Positions 33,676-43,659 of a stretch of DNA of 45,299 bases are shown here, in pieces. The notes beneath the pieces were generated by a model. That model saw only the letters and a list, made by a program, of their open reading frames with translations, did no database searches and had not been told where the DNA came from. Origin of the DNA: Candidatus Thorarchaeota archaeon (GTDB lineage Archaea > Asgardarchaeota > Thorarchaeia > Thorarchaeales > Thorarchaeaceae); the NCBI GenBank assembly GCA_016840825.1, contig JAEORN010000039.1:1-45299 (forward strand), read 5' to 3'. The first letter of the stretch is position 1. Every line of letters begins with the position of its first letter. Both the position numbers and the translations under genes were made by a program.

Positions 33676-34997
33676 ACGAACCAAATTATACACTCGATGA
33701 TGAGTATGAATTGGATGAAGATGACCTCTACGATGCTCAACTTATGCTAGCAGATGAACGATATGAAGTGATAGGAGATATTCTGTGTCAAGTCTATCAA
33801 CCAGGTAAAGGAAAGTGGATTGTAAGCGATCTTTTGGATAAGGTATTCTTACACAAGTACCTTGGGCTTCCGATTTTCCTCCTCATAGTATGGGCAATGT
33901 TTCACTTCACGTTTCAAGTCAGTGGAGTCTTCATGGCCATGATTGAAGTAGTATTATCGTGGGCGGCTTCTTTTACAATGCAAATACCAATCCCTTGGCT
34001 TGCATCACTTTTAACAGATGGAGTGATAGGGGGTGTTGGCTTTATTCTGGTATTCGTCCCTCCAATTCTGTTCATGTACATGGCAATCTCTATGCTCGAA
34101 GATAGTGGATATCTTGCGCGAGCAGCATTCGTGATGGATAGAATTATGATGAAAATGGGATTGCACGGAAGGTCATTCATTCCACTCCTCTTGGGATTTG
34201 GATGTAATGTACCAGCCATTATGGCAGCAAGGACTGTGGATGGAGAAGCAAACAGACTAACGACAATTCTAGTTAGTCCCTTGATGTCTTGCGCCGCAAG
34301 ACTCCCGGTCTACGTTCTAATTGCAGGTGTATTCTTCCCTGAAATAGCAGGAACAATGGTATTCCTCATGTATATCCTTGGAATCCTTATGGCAATAATA
34401 ATGGCACTGGTTTTCAAAAAAACTCTCTTCAGGGAGAAGACTTCACCTTTACTTATGGAATTACCAATGTATCAAATCCCAACCATTCACGGTACCATAA
34501 CGCACGCATGGGAAAGAGGTCTATTATTCCTCAAGAAAGCAGGAACATACCTTCTGGCAGGAGCGATCATTCTCTGGTTCCTTGCTAACATTGGACCAGC
34601 AGGATTTGGAGTCCCCATTGAGGAGTCCTTTATTGCAATGATTGGAAACGCATTTACTCCATTTTTTGAGCCAATAGGATTCCCATGGCAAATCGTTACT
34701 GCTCTGCTATTCGGACTACTTGCTAAGGAAGTCGTAGTTGAATCACTCGGAATAATCTTCTCTGTTCAAGGGAAATCAGCTATTGCTGCATCTCTAGCAG
34801 GTTTGCTTGGACCGGTACAAGCCCTTGCTCTGATGGTCTTTGTTCTTTTGTATACCCCGTGTATAGCAACAGTAGGAACTATCAGAAAAGAAACTGGTTC
34901 CTGGAAATGGGCGGGTTTCTCAGTTTTTTATCAGGTCGTTCTAGCATATATTATGGCGTTCTTAGTCGTATTGATCGGAGGTCTGTTCATTGTCTAA
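33672..34997 (+). CDS. feoB: FeoB membrane domain protein (split FeoB, C-terminal part)
   Basis: 441 residues from GTG 33672, overlapping the G-domain gene by four bases (GTGA). An acidic N-terminal stretch (about 9-30, many Asp/Glu/Tyr) precedes the first helix. The two Gate motifs of FeoB are conserved, with their cysteines: GFGCNVPA and YTPCIAT. About eight to ten helices are visible. This is the Fe(II) permease part. Because overlap and motifs are clean, the split is a real gene arrangement rather than a sequencing frameshift: the second ORF begins with new acidic sequence and the first ends naturally. Confidence 0.93.
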   Translation: MNEPNYTLDDEYELDEDDLYDAQLMLADERYEVIGDILCQVYQPGKGKWIVSDLLDKVFLHKYLGLPIFLLIVWAMFHFTFQVSGVFMAMIEVVLSWAASFTMQIPIPWLASLLTDGVIGGVGFILVFVPPILFMYMAISMLEDSGYLARAAFVMDRIMMKMGLHGRSFIPLLLGFGCNVPAIMAARTVDGEANRLTTILVSPLMSCAARLPVYVLIAGVFFPEIAGTMVFLMYILGILMAIIMALVFKKTLFREKTSPLLMELPMYQIPTIHGTITHAWERGLLFLKKAGTYLLAGAIILWFLANIGPAGFGVPIEESFIAMIGNAFTPFFEPIGFPWQIVTALLFGLLAKEVVVESLGIIFSVQGKSAIAASLAGLLGPVQALALMVFVLLYTPCIATVGTIRKETGSWKWAGFSVFYQVVLAYIMAFLVVLIGGLFIV

Positions 34998-35448
34998 AGA
35001 AGGATTTCCGGAATGGCCATTGTATCTCAGTTTTCTATTTGGAAGTCTTTACATATTCATCGGACTCATTGACATTTTTTCGGCTCTAGGATACTACACT
35101 CTTCCGTATACTTCAGGTGATATTATTGCTTCTCTTATGATGGTGATAGTTGGCACTGTATACATTTCAGGAACACCATCACTTCATAACGGGGAGAGAG
35201 AAGGGTATGCTTACACACTAGTTGCCACTACACTGGCTTCCATTCTCTTCCTCCTTCAGGTTTTGGTTCTTGGTTCAAATGCTTTAGGTTGGCTACTTCA
35301 ATTCGAAGACTGGATGCAATGGAATGCATTTACAGATCTTACCCCACCCATCTGGGTGTTCTCATTGATTTTGATTACAATGGGGATACTAAGAATATCG
35401 GGCCAATTAGGAGGGGAAAGGGGTATCTTTCCCACAGGAGGATCATAA
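34990..35448 (+). CDS. Four-helix membrane protein of the feo operon
   Basis: 152 residues from TTG 34990, overlapping the end of feoB by eight bases. Four predicted helices (about 10-30, 40-62, 73-95, 118-140) with short loops and a Gly-rich tail. It has no cysteine and only one histidine, so it is unlikely to bind iron itself. No known Feo protein fits; it is unlike FeoC and the ferritin-like or cytochrome partners. Overlap with feoB and its place just before feoC make it a probable structural or regulatory partner of the FeoB channel. Confidence 0.7.
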   Translation: MSKEGFPEWPLYLSFLFGSLYIFIGLIDIFSALGYYTLPYTSGDIIASLMMVIVGTVYISGTPSLHNGEREGYAYTLVATTLASILFLLQVLVLGSNALGWLLQFEDWMQWNAFTDLTPPIWVFSLILITMGILRISGQLGGERGIFPTGGS

Positions 35449-35715
35449 TTGCTAAAGGAAATACTTCAGATCATTCTTTCAGGAAATATCACAAGCACGC
35501 AGCAGATTGCAGAATCGTTAGGCATTCAAATAGATACTCTCGAAGATATGCTACGTATATTGCATGAGAAAGGTATGTTGACGATGGCTGAATGTGGAAC
35601 AACTAGTCCCACAAAGTGTGCTAGCTGTCCCATAGCAGAAAGTAGCTGCAGCGATGGCAACCTAGGGCATGTATACTATATTACCGACCGTGGACGACGA
35701 TACGCCGAAAGGTAA
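35449..35715 (+). CDS. feoC: FeoC-like winged-helix protein with four cysteines
   Basis: 88 residues from TTG 35449, which follows the previous stop directly (TAATTG) and has AGGAGGAT upstream. The N-terminal winged helix (LKEILQIILSGNI, then TQQIAESLGI and LEDMLRILHEKGML) is followed by a Cys loop (C49, C57, C60, C67) and a short wing YYITDRGRRY. FeoC proteins carry an iron-sulphur cluster at such cysteines and modulate FeoB levels or activity. Its stop abuts the convergent stop of the SBBP gene. Confidence 0.8.
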   Translation: MLKEILQIILSGNITSTQQIAESLGIQIDTLEDMLRILHEKGMLTMAECGTTSPTKCASCPIAESSCSDGNLGHVYYITDRGRRYAER

Positions 35716-37410
35716 TCATTCTCTGAATACGAAGATACCTACTATACTAAGCAATCCGATAATCAATATCAGAAAAGCGAGGTTCTCAATAGGGATTCCA
35801 AATAATCGATCAGGGTCAGTAATTCCTTGTCCAGGAACAGGATAATTTGTTTCACCCGGAGGCGCAGTAGTTGTAGGCGGTTCAGTTGTCGTTGTGACAG
35901 TGGTAGTCGTTGAATCTGTAATCGTTGGCACCTCAGAAAAGACAGCTAGGAACCCATCAAAGGAACCTCCATTGAAGCTATCATCGAACGCATCCTGCAT
36001 TGGGAGATCTTCTGAGCGGGAAATTCCTTCAAGAACAATACGCTCTTCAGGATCTACCAGAATTTCACCAGCCATATCACTATCGGATCCTCCGAAGTAT
36101 GTTGAGTAGAAAGGAGTTCCATTAGGGTGTATTCTAAAGAAATATCCGTCATCCATACCTCCACCAAATGTAGCATTTCCATCTATGATTAGCATTGAAT
36201 CAGAGCTTGTAGATCCAGCTAAGCATACCTCGCCTTGAGGTGTGCTATAGATACCCAATCCGGTTGTAGAATAGTCACCATTAATGTAGCTAGAATAGAT
36301 TAGAGCATTGCCTGAATAATTCATCTTCAACACAAAACCATCATAGTTGGCGGCTAAAGAGGAAGTAAATGCATTTACAAGTGGAAACGACTCAGAGCTT
36401 GTTTGACCGGTTACATACACGTTGCCATACATATCAATGGAAATGTCATTCCCAATATCCCCATCCGGAAATTCAGCGTCCGTTCCTCCAACGTGGGTGG
36501 AAAAGTCAATTGCCCCACCAGTAGTCAGTTTCATTATATAGCAGCAGAATCTGCTATCACTGAATGCAGTACTATAGGCATCTTTTGTTGGAAAATCGGA
36601 CGACCTCGAAGATCCCGTGATGAAAGCTTTTCCATCTGAATCCACTGCAATAGCACCTGCGTCATCGTTCCCGGATCCTCCAATAAACGAGGAATAGACT
36701 ATCGAACTGCCTGCAGCACTAAGCTTCGTGATGAATCCATCCGAATAGCCTTCGTAGCTACTATCAAAAGCTGATACTGTGGGATAATTACTCGAAGAGG
36801 TCACTCCAACCAGATATACAGAACCATCTTGATCAATTGCGATATCTCCAGGAGAATCGCCACTCGAACCACCTAGATAGGTCGAATAAACTAATCCATT
36901 TCCGGTAGCATTCAGCTTGGTAACAAAGCAATCGTAGCTACCACCAAGTGAAGTATCGTAGGCATTAACGGTAGGGAAGTCATCAGAATAGGTAATCCCG
37001 AATGCATAGACATTCTGATCATTATCCACTTTGATCGAGTATATTTTATCGGTAGAGGTACCACCTATTAGGGTCGAATAGATCAGGTTCCCATCAAAAG
37101 TGAATTTAGCTATGAAACCATCCGTACCATTCACCGTATCATCATACGCGGATAGTGTAGTGAAATCACTTGATGCTGTATAACCACCCAAGTATATGTT
37201 GCATTCACTATCTACTGCCACTGACAGACTTCTATCGTCATAAGAACCTCCAATGAATGTTGAGAAATTCAATTCGAGGTCATTCGATGCCATAGATTGT
37301 ATTACTAGTCTATTTTCATATTCGATATTCCCATGAACTACAGAAAAAGTTCCAGAAATAGCAACGAAACAGCTGAGTAATATCAACGTGGTAATTCCCA
37401 AAGCCTTCAT
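35716..37410 (-). CDS. SBBP beta-propeller surface protein with membrane anchor
   Basis: 564 residues. Signal peptide about 1-26, then about eight repeats of roughly 55 residues of the SBBP type (for example STFIGGSYDDRSLSVAVDS, STYLGGSSGDSPGDIAIDQ, SSFIGGSGNDDAGAIAVDS, each followed by VYLVG or similar and by FDSSYEGYSDGFITKL). A Thr-rich stalk and a helix (about 540-560) anchor the protein. SBBP propellers are common in secreted proteins of bacteria and archaea; ligand unknown. The start ATG 37410 has GGGTGGG upstream. Confidence 0.85.
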   Translation of the reverse strand: MKALGITTLILLSCFVAISGTFSVVHGNIEYENRLVIQSMASNDLELNFSTFIGGSYDDRSLSVAVDSECNIYLGGYTASSDFTTLSAYDDTVNGTDGFIAKFTFDGNLIYSTLIGGTSTDKIYSIKVDNDQNVYAFGITYSDDFPTVNAYDTSLGGSYDCFVTKLNATGNGLVYSTYLGGSSGDSPGDIAIDQDGSVYLVGVTSSSNYPTVSAFDSSYEGYSDGFITKLSAAGSSIVYSSFIGGSGNDDAGAIAVDSDGKAFITGSSRSSDFPTKDAYSTAFSDSRFCCYIMKLTTGGAIDFSTHVGGTDAEFPDGDIGNDISIDMYGNVYVTGQTSSESFPLVNAFTSSLAANYDGFVLKMNYSGNALIYSSYINGDYSTTGLGIYSTPQGEVCLAGSTSSDSMLIIDGNATFGGGMDDGYFFRIHPNGTPFYSTYFGGSDSDMAGEILVDPEERIVLEGISRSEDLPMQDAFDDSFNGGSFDGFLAVFSEVPTITDSTTTTVTTTTEPPTTTAPPGETNYPVPGQGITDPDRLFGIPIENLAFLILIIGLLSIVGIFVFRE

Positions 37411-37509
37411 TCAACCCACCCAATCAAAGAAAAGATGATATCCAGCTATTATTATTTTTGGTTCATTTCTAATCTGTAACGGATTAGCTAGTAAGCAACT
37501 ACAGCAGTG

Positions 37510-40320
37510 TTATTCTGTATTTCTTAAATCATCAGCGATCCCAGTTCTCATCTGTATTCTGATGATTATCAATGCTGAAATTATGGGAAAGAGAAAACCA
37601 ATGAAGACAAATGCGAAGATTTTCTCAAATGCAATAGTAACTGATATCGGGAGAACGAACCATTCTGAGAGAAGCGCTGACCCTACATATATCGAAGGGG
37701 TATGAATTACCATCATTATCATTGAAACGGCCACTACAGATCCTATGATACAAGAGATCCCAATGGAAACCATAGCATCAGACATTATTGCACGAATCAG
37801 AGATTGAACATCTGTGCCCATAGCACGCAAGATCGATAGCTGCTTGCTCATACCTCTAATCTTGTCATATGTGACAATAATCATTCCTAAAGTAAGATAG
37901 AGAATTGAGAACAAGAGGTTAAGGGTGTATATCCCGAAGATAGATTGTGAGCTTTTTGTTGAGAGAATCTCCTCCAACCTGTTTTGAGCTGACTTTATTG
38001 ATAGGACCGATTGTCCCAGCACTGAATTAATGTTCGAGAGTATCGTTTGATGGTTTGACCATTCATCAGTCTTCACAACGATCTTGGAAATCTTATCACC
38101 CCCAAGCATTTCATGGAGTAGATCGATATTTACAACAAGAAAGTTGATCAAGTCGGGATGACCAGGTAGATAGGTTTCACTATCTAATGCGCCATCAACA
38201 GAGAGTAAGTCAATAATCTCTAAGGATCTATTGACTCCTTCAATATATGATAGAAGGGTGATTTCATTCCCATAAACCGTTTCATAGCTGTAATCGGGTC
38301 TTACACTGAAACCAGTTATTGGACGAAACGAAGAAAGAACGAGAGAGGTGTTTTCTGCCATTACTTGAAGATCATCCTTGAGAGGAGCGGATTGCGTGAA
38401 GTATGGTAATGAAAATGACGCAACTCCCCAAGCAGGAGATTCTACCCCAATTATAGAAAATCGCTTTGTATATGTTTCAGTCGCATATGGACCAGCAATC
38501 TGGTACACGATATCCAAAGCATACTCAAGGATTCCCGCAGCTTCTGCGACACCATCAATACTTCGTACTCTGTCCACTAGTTCAAGATTATTGTCAAATG
38601 CAGCATCATCAACATCTACAACAATCTCTGCGCCATTGTCGAAAAGTACTAGTTCCCTCAAATGATTCGAGCTAGTTGTAGCTGCGATGGTACTAAAGAA
38701 CGCAGATACGAAGACCATGGAAATGAAGATGACTCCCATCGCTTCACTGTTACATCGAAATCTTGCTGTACGTGCTACAACACGAAAACTTGGAACGAGT
38801 CTATTATTCTGAACACGATTCAGTAACCGTTCTTTAATGAAACCAGTAAATCGAGAAAGAAATCGAACGCTTGATAATGCGAATACTCCAAACATAGCAA
38901 CAGTAGCTAGGAGCAATAAATTACCTGATCCATCACCAGAAAATGATGAGATCCTTGGTATTAGTACAACGCTTAAGAGTCCAGAGATTACGATTATCAA
39001 AAGATCAAGAGTAGGATTCCTCATTGTTTCTATTTGAATCAGAGAATCATCCCTCATTCTATGATGAGCCTCAACAGGTGATACTAGTAGAGATTTTACT
39101 GCAGCAGGCAGAGATACTGCTGTTCCAATGACAAATGAGAAACAAAATACAAAGATTGTTGCTTCTGGAGTTATCAAAACAGAGAATTCATCCCATTGCT
39201 GAAAATCGAAAACAAGTAATTCTTTGACGCTTCCAGATAGAGCTGCCGCAATGATTCCTGTGACGAAAGCAGCAATACTACCCAGAGTCGCTGTTACAAG
39301 ACCGCGACTAAAAATCCAACTGAACGACTGCCAACCTGTGGCACCTCTAACACGGATATTTCCAATCTCTTGCCTTCTTTCGTCTTCGAGTAAATCATCA
39401 TTATATTTTACAAGCATTATACCCATGATCAGACTAGGGATGGAAAATGCAATAGCTATGGTTGAAAGGCTTGAGGACCAGGAAGCATATCCCAAAATTG
39501 CATTATATACAGGATAGTCTGTGATAATAGCGTATGGAACAGTTCTTTGTTCTATTCTGGTTCTAATATACCCCAATTCTGTTTGAGCATCTTCTGGACT
39601 CTCTTGGGTGAGAGCTTGATCTGATAGATTCACCCAGATCTCCTCCTTTAATGAGCTATCACTCCTGAAGGTGAGAAACTGAAAGGTATCTATTAGATAG
39701 TCCAAAGAAACGAGTACTCTCACCAAGGGAAGACGATCAGGGTTATTATCAACATCAGGCCAAGTATAGCTTGTTTCAAAAGTCCCAGCTACAGTGAGAT
39801 TCGTTGAGATTTGATAATAGAATCCAGATGATTTGACTAGAAGCGTTGTCGAGATAGTATCATTGATTGAAAGACCTCTCTCCGTATATGTTGATAGCTC
39901 GATGTAGCAATTATTTCCAACCAGAGGTAGAGAGGCAGTTTCGATTCGAAAGGTGTTACTGAAGGAATTAAGAAATGAGGAATTCATCCCAAAAAATGAA
40001 TATCTATCAGATACATCCCTCCAAAATCTGTTGTAGAATGTATCTAGTCTAACAATATGCTCAGCATCAGCAACACCATCAACTGATTTAATCTCCGACA
40101 AGAGGTGATCATATGATATTCCACTGTCGTCGTAGAATTTTGGAGTAAATGACAGCCGCATATGATAGTCCACATCGTTCATCATTTCAGACATGATTAT
40201 GGGCCGAGTAGAATCGAAGTAGAAAATGAGACCACCAAGAACACCTGTAGCTAATGAGAATACTAGCATGCTTGTTATGAGTTGTGGAGAGGTTGCTTTA
40301 AGCCGGCCTAGTAGGAACAT
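37510..40320 (-). CDS. Giant FtsX-like permease, second of a tandem pair
   Basis: 936 residues. A first helix (about 14-34), a large extracellular region, an FtsX-like helix block (about 280-410), a helix pair near 432-485, another large region and a C-terminal FtsX block (about 800-930) with DKIRGMSKQLSILRAMGTDVQ, the usual cytoplasmic coupling segment. Start ATG 40320 is three bases after the preceding stop, with GAGGAG ten bases upstream. It must work with an ABC ATPase, but none is encoded in the window. Paired with the next gene up, it could form a heterodimeric transporter. Confidence 0.85.
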   Translation of the reverse strand: MFLLGRLKATSPQLITSMLVFSLATGVLGGLIFYFDSTRPIIMSEMMNDVDYHMRLSFTPKFYDDSGISYDHLLSEIKSVDGVADAEHIVRLDTFYNRFWRDVSDRYSFFGMNSSFLNSFSNTFRIETASLPLVGNNCYIELSTYTERGLSINDTISTTLLVKSSGFYYQISTNLTVAGTFETSYTWPDVDNNPDRLPLVRVLVSLDYLIDTFQFLTFRSDSSLKEEIWVNLSDQALTQESPEDAQTELGYIRTRIEQRTVPYAIITDYPVYNAILGYASWSSSLSTIAIAFSIPSLIMGIMLVKYNDDLLEDERRQEIGNIRVRGATGWQSFSWIFSRGLVTATLGSIAAFVTGIIAAALSGSVKELLVFDFQQWDEFSVLITPEATIFVFCFSFVIGTAVSLPAAVKSLLVSPVEAHHRMRDDSLIQIETMRNPTLDLLIIVISGLLSVVLIPRISSFSGDGSGNLLLLATVAMFGVFALSSVRFLSRFTGFIKERLLNRVQNNRLVPSFRVVARTARFRCNSEAMGVIFISMVFVSAFFSTIAATTSSNHLRELVLFDNGAEIVVDVDDAAFDNNLELVDRVRSIDGVAEAAGILEYALDIVYQIAGPYATETYTKRFSIIGVESPAWGVASFSLPYFTQSAPLKDDLQVMAENTSLVLSSFRPITGFSVRPDYSYETVYGNEITLLSYIEGVNRSLEIIDLLSVDGALDSETYLPGHPDLINFLVVNIDLLHEMLGGDKISKIVVKTDEWSNHQTILSNINSVLGQSVLSIKSAQNRLEEILSTKSSQSIFGIYTLNLLFSILYLTLGMIIVTYDKIRGMSKQLSILRAMGTDVQSLIRAIMSDAMVSIGISCIIGSVVAVSMIMMVIHTPSIYVGSALLSEWFVLPISVTIAFEKIFAFVFIGFLFPIISALIIIRIQMRTGIADDLRNTE

Positions 40321-40322
40321 CT

Positions 40323-43151
40323 CTATTCAATCTCCTCAATACGCTTTGATGAACTATATGTACACTCATTCAATCCTCGACCATAATATTGAGTGAGTAT
40401 TCTCATTCCAATGATGAAGAAAATAGAGAGTAGAAACAACAGAAAGATGACTGATGCAGCCACGATTCCTTGATTTGTGAGAATGAGTATCTCAGGGAAA
40501 TGAAGAACATAGCGACCGTAGTTCAAGATATAGATTCCAAGTTTTGCATAGGTTTGAGCCAGTGAGAATAGTAGGGTGAGAGAGGTTGCCAGGATGAACA
40601 GACCTAGTGATTGAGCAATGTATACCGTACTAACTTCATCCTGATTATAGCCTATAGTCCGCAAGATATGACGATAATCCTTGCTAGAATTAAGGTTAGA
40701 TTCCGATAGAACCAACAGAATGACAGGAAGGACTGAAATCATAATTATCCTACTGATGTTATTGTATATGGAATCAAATACGAAGGTTTCACTTCTTAGT
40801 AACCTATCAGCTTCTACAGAAGCAATGGCCACCCCATTTTGCTCAATTACATTCTCTGTATCAGAACTTCGAACTTCATCTATCATCCCAGAAATGTCAT
40901 TTGTGTTATTCATTCGCATGCAGAGATAACTAGCAGTAGATTCAGAAGATGGAATAAAATCAGACATATAGTTGCGATTGATCCACACTTTGTTACTACC
41001 TACAACCTCTGGGTATATTGCTGAGGTTGGAGAGATATACCCATTGTTTAGAACAAGAAAATCAGGAAGATAGGAAACGATGCCAATGACGGTGAAGAGA
41101 ATCACATCGAATCCAGTTCCATTGGCTCTAAATCCTCTCATAGAACCTCCAATTGTAAGCTGGAATTCATCTGCAACATCTTGGGTAACAATTGCACCAG
41201 ATCTGTTGGCGCTTAGCATCGTGAGTAGGCTATAGAAGTTGGTAGAATCTAAGGGAACGCCATTTTGATCATATCCTACACGCGAGTAATCAAGAGGATT
41301 AAGCGCATAGAAATTCACTGAACCCTCAAGACCTGCTGACAAGAACATAGAATGTTGAAAAACCATCGTCATTGAAGAGCTTGGAATTTTCATACTTACA
41401 TTTTCCATAAATGGATTCCACAAATCAGACTGATCATTATCCAATTTTATCGTTACATCTCCACCAATAGCGAATTTCGTTTGATTCAGATAGGAGGTAG
41501 AGATGTTATCATCTATCAAGAGGGAAGCCCAGATCATTGATGAAATTAGGATTAGAAGCATCATGAGGGGTATGATGTTTCCTTCTCGCCTTCCTAGAGA
41601 CCTAATGCCCACTCGTGCAGCAATTCTACCGGTCACTCGTTCTAAGATCCTTGAAAGAAAGTAGCTTAGACGTGAAGATGCCTTCACGACAAGATTAGCA
41701 ATTGCAAGAAATAATACGAATGGAGTAAATATCAGAATGACGTCTAAGACCAGATTAGGTGTTGTGGTCATGCTTAATTGGACGGTGATAATAATTATTA
41801 GAATACACAAAATGGAACCAGCAGAATCTAATTTCAAGAGTCTAAGAATTTGAGAGAACTTTCTGAGTCTGCTACGGGTTTCTTCAGCACGCTCAGTAGT
41901 GAACAGCTCCTTCTTTATTGAGAATAAAAAGAGCATTGGCAGTATAAAACTGACCAAAGTCACTAGAATTAGACTATCAATTCTAATCATCAAAGGCAAT
42001 GAATTGGTCGAGGAACTGATCATTAGATTCATTCCGACTTGACTTAGAAGAACACCTGCAATAAGTCCTATCACTAAAGCTACAACAGAGAGTGTAATTA
42101 TCTCACCTGCAAGATACCCAAGTACTTGATTTTTCGTGCTACCTCTTTCATACAGCAGCAACACTTCACTCTTTCTTCTTTGATAGTAGTGTCTTGAATA
42201 AATGAACGAGATTAATGAGCCAACCAGTAATAGACTGATTGAGTCAATAAGAAGGGAAATTCGATTCGTATTGTGCCAATCAATGTAATTATGGATTCCA
42301 CCAATGAGCAAATCTTGAAGATAGAATCTAGGGCTATAGGCACCTGCAGCATACAAGGGGTCTAAGTTCTTTATGTTTTCATCGAGTGACGTTAGTGTTG
42401 CGAGGGATGCCATCGGATCATACGGCCCTACAATAGACCTATCGATACCAATATACACCCAACAATCCGGGTTAATTTCTCCAAGAAGTTCTGATTGAAC
42501 TATCACATCTCCGCGGGTATATGGCAACGGATTGTCAAGTAGCTGCTCAGCATATGTATAGATGCCAACAACATGAAGCATTACCTCATATCTAAAGACT
42601 GATCCGTCAGGACCCGCAATACCTGTTGTATTTGCGTATCGTAAAGTATCTCCATTCCATATTCCGAGTTGATTCGCTACAGAACTTAACAGTGCGATTT
42701 CAGACGCGTTTTCAGGATATCGTCCTTCTGCGAGAAGGAAAATCGTAGGAAATTCTTCAGCAAAGTCATTCGCAATAGCTGCTGCAGTGAGGTTGATATT
42801 CGGTAGTTCATCGACATCCTTCGGAGCACTAGTACTCAAGAAATTCATGTAGGTAGGTAGTGTATTATTTGAGATTGATATGATTGAAGCCCACGAATTG
42901 AACAAATAGGATGCTTTGGTAACAGTAGATAGTGATTGAATTTGATCTACATATTGATAGGCATTGAGTCCTCGGAGTACTATGGGTGATGGACCGACTG
43001 AGGTTTCTCGGTCCCAGACTACTAGGGAATATGAATCGACATAGAAGAAAGTTGTAGATAGAATAAGAGGTATGAAACAAAGGGATAGAACTGTTATCAT
43101 TTTTCGGAACTTCATACTCGTGAAGCCATCTTCGTCTACTCCCTGTTTCAA
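40323..43151 (-). CDS. Giant FtsX-like permease, first of a tandem pair
   Basis: 942 residues from TTG 43151, because AGGGGAT lies seven bases upstream; ATG 43115 (MKFRKMI) is the alternative and lacks an SD. First helix near 18-38, large extracellular region, FtsX block (about 295-430) with YYQRRKSEVLLLYERGSTKNQ, helix pair (about 455-505), second outer region with a GMIDEVR-type MacB-like part, and a C-terminal block ending in RILTQYYG. No ATPase is linked. A TATA-like box precedes it. Confidence 0.85.
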   Translation of the reverse strand: MKQGVDEDGFTSMKFRKMITVLSLCFIPLILSTTFFYVDSYSLVVWDRETSVGPSPIVLRGLNAYQYVDQIQSLSTVTKASYLFNSWASIISISNNTLPTYMNFLSTSAPKDVDELPNINLTAAAIANDFAEEFPTIFLLAEGRYPENASEIALLSSVANQLGIWNGDTLRYANTTGIAGPDGSVFRYEVMLHVVGIYTYAEQLLDNPLPYTRGDVIVQSELLGEINPDCWVYIGIDRSIVGPYDPMASLATLTSLDENIKNLDPLYAAGAYSPRFYLQDLLIGGIHNYIDWHNTNRISLLIDSISLLLVGSLISFIYSRHYYQRRKSEVLLLYERGSTKNQVLGYLAGEIITLSVVALVIGLIAGVLLSQVGMNLMISSSTNSLPLMIRIDSLILVTLVSFILPMLFLFSIKKELFTTERAEETRSRLRKFSQILRLLKLDSAGSILCILIIIITVQLSMTTTPNLVLDVILIFTPFVLFLAIANLVVKASSRLSYFLSRILERVTGRIAARVGIRSLGRREGNIIPLMMLLILISSMIWASLLIDDNISTSYLNQTKFAIGGDVTIKLDNDQSDLWNPFMENVSMKIPSSSMTMVFQHSMFLSAGLEGSVNFYALNPLDYSRVGYDQNGVPLDSTNFYSLLTMLSANRSGAIVTQDVADEFQLTIGGSMRGFRANGTGFDVILFTVIGIVSYLPDFLVLNNGYISPTSAIYPEVVGSNKVWINRNYMSDFIPSSESTASYLCMRMNNTNDISGMIDEVRSSDTENVIEQNGVAIASVEADRLLRSETFVFDSIYNNISRIIMISVLPVILLVLSESNLNSSKDYRHILRTIGYNQDEVSTVYIAQSLGLFILATSLTLLFSLAQTYAKLGIYILNYGRYVLHFPEILILTNQGIVAASVIFLLFLLSIFFIIGMRILTQYYGRGLNECTYSSSKRIEEIE

Positions 43152-43200
43152 TAATTATCCCCTAGTTTCTGTCTTGTTATGGGCACTACCCTGAACTGGG

Positions 43201-43212
43201 GATTATATAAGG
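43201..43212 (-). promoter_or_regulatory. TATA box of the tandem permease operon
   Basis: CCTTATATAATC on the minus strand, about 55 bases before TTG 43151, expected to start transcription near 43180. The rest of 43152-43659 is AT-rich and holds only a small ORF and the tfb promoter. Confidence 0.45.
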
Positions 43213-43399
43213 AAATCCTATGAAACTCCTTTGAGAGGGTATTCGATCATAATGAAAATCACCATACTGTATGTATGAGAACAATCTGTTTTCTTATTAT
43301 TATTGTATAGATAAGAAAAATAGATACTGAGAGATCACATGTCTGAAACCATTCCAAGGTAAATTAAACCTCATGAACTCAATTCGGAGGTGTAGTGAA

Positions 43400-43480
43400 G
43401 TGGAAAACTCTAAGACAACAAACTTAAATTCAAATGATTCCTACGCAGGAATGGGGAGAAAAAAGCTTAGCTGTAATTGA
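43400..43480 (+). CDS. Possible 26-residue small protein
   Basis: GTG 43400 to TGA, preceded by a strong SD (GGAGGTG at 43387-43392 and neighbouring bases). The peptide is polar, with a basic end (GRKKLSCN). No family. The SD is the main support; it could also be the remnant of a longer gene or a leader peptide. It lies between the permease operon and tfb on the tfb strand. Confidence 0.3.
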   Translation: MENSKTTNLNSNDSYAGMGRKKLSCN

Positions 43481-43497
43481 GAACTCAACTTTCATAG

Positions 43498-43537
43498 CGA
43501 AAGCTTTATAAGTGTGAATGTGCTAAGTATATAAATG
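43498..43537 (+). promoter_or_regulatory. Promoter of the first tfb gene
   Basis: GCGAAA (43498-43503) just before CTTTATAA (43504-43511) looks like BRE plus TATA. A second TATA-like TATATAAATG lies at 43529-43537. The gene starts at 43660, so the leader would be about 100-120 bases. Confidence 0.5.
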
Positions 43538-43659
43538 TAGCGGAACTGACGGGGCGATTAACAATCGGATTGCACCATCTTTTAATCTCATTGACAAACT
43601 CATAACTTGACTTCATAGATAAATCCCTAATTCGCTCCAGAAATGTGAGGTGTGAATAA

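Noticed and set aside
33660..33690. A frameshift breaking feoB
   Set aside because: The two ORFs overlap as GTGA, the second starts with an independent acidic segment, and both products hold all motifs of their parts, so a natural split is more likely.
35716..37410. A DNA-level tandem repeat or CRISPR array
   Set aside because: The repetition is at the protein level (SBBP repeats of about 55 residues) with diverged DNA and no constant spacers; no CRISPR-like array occurs anywhere in the window.
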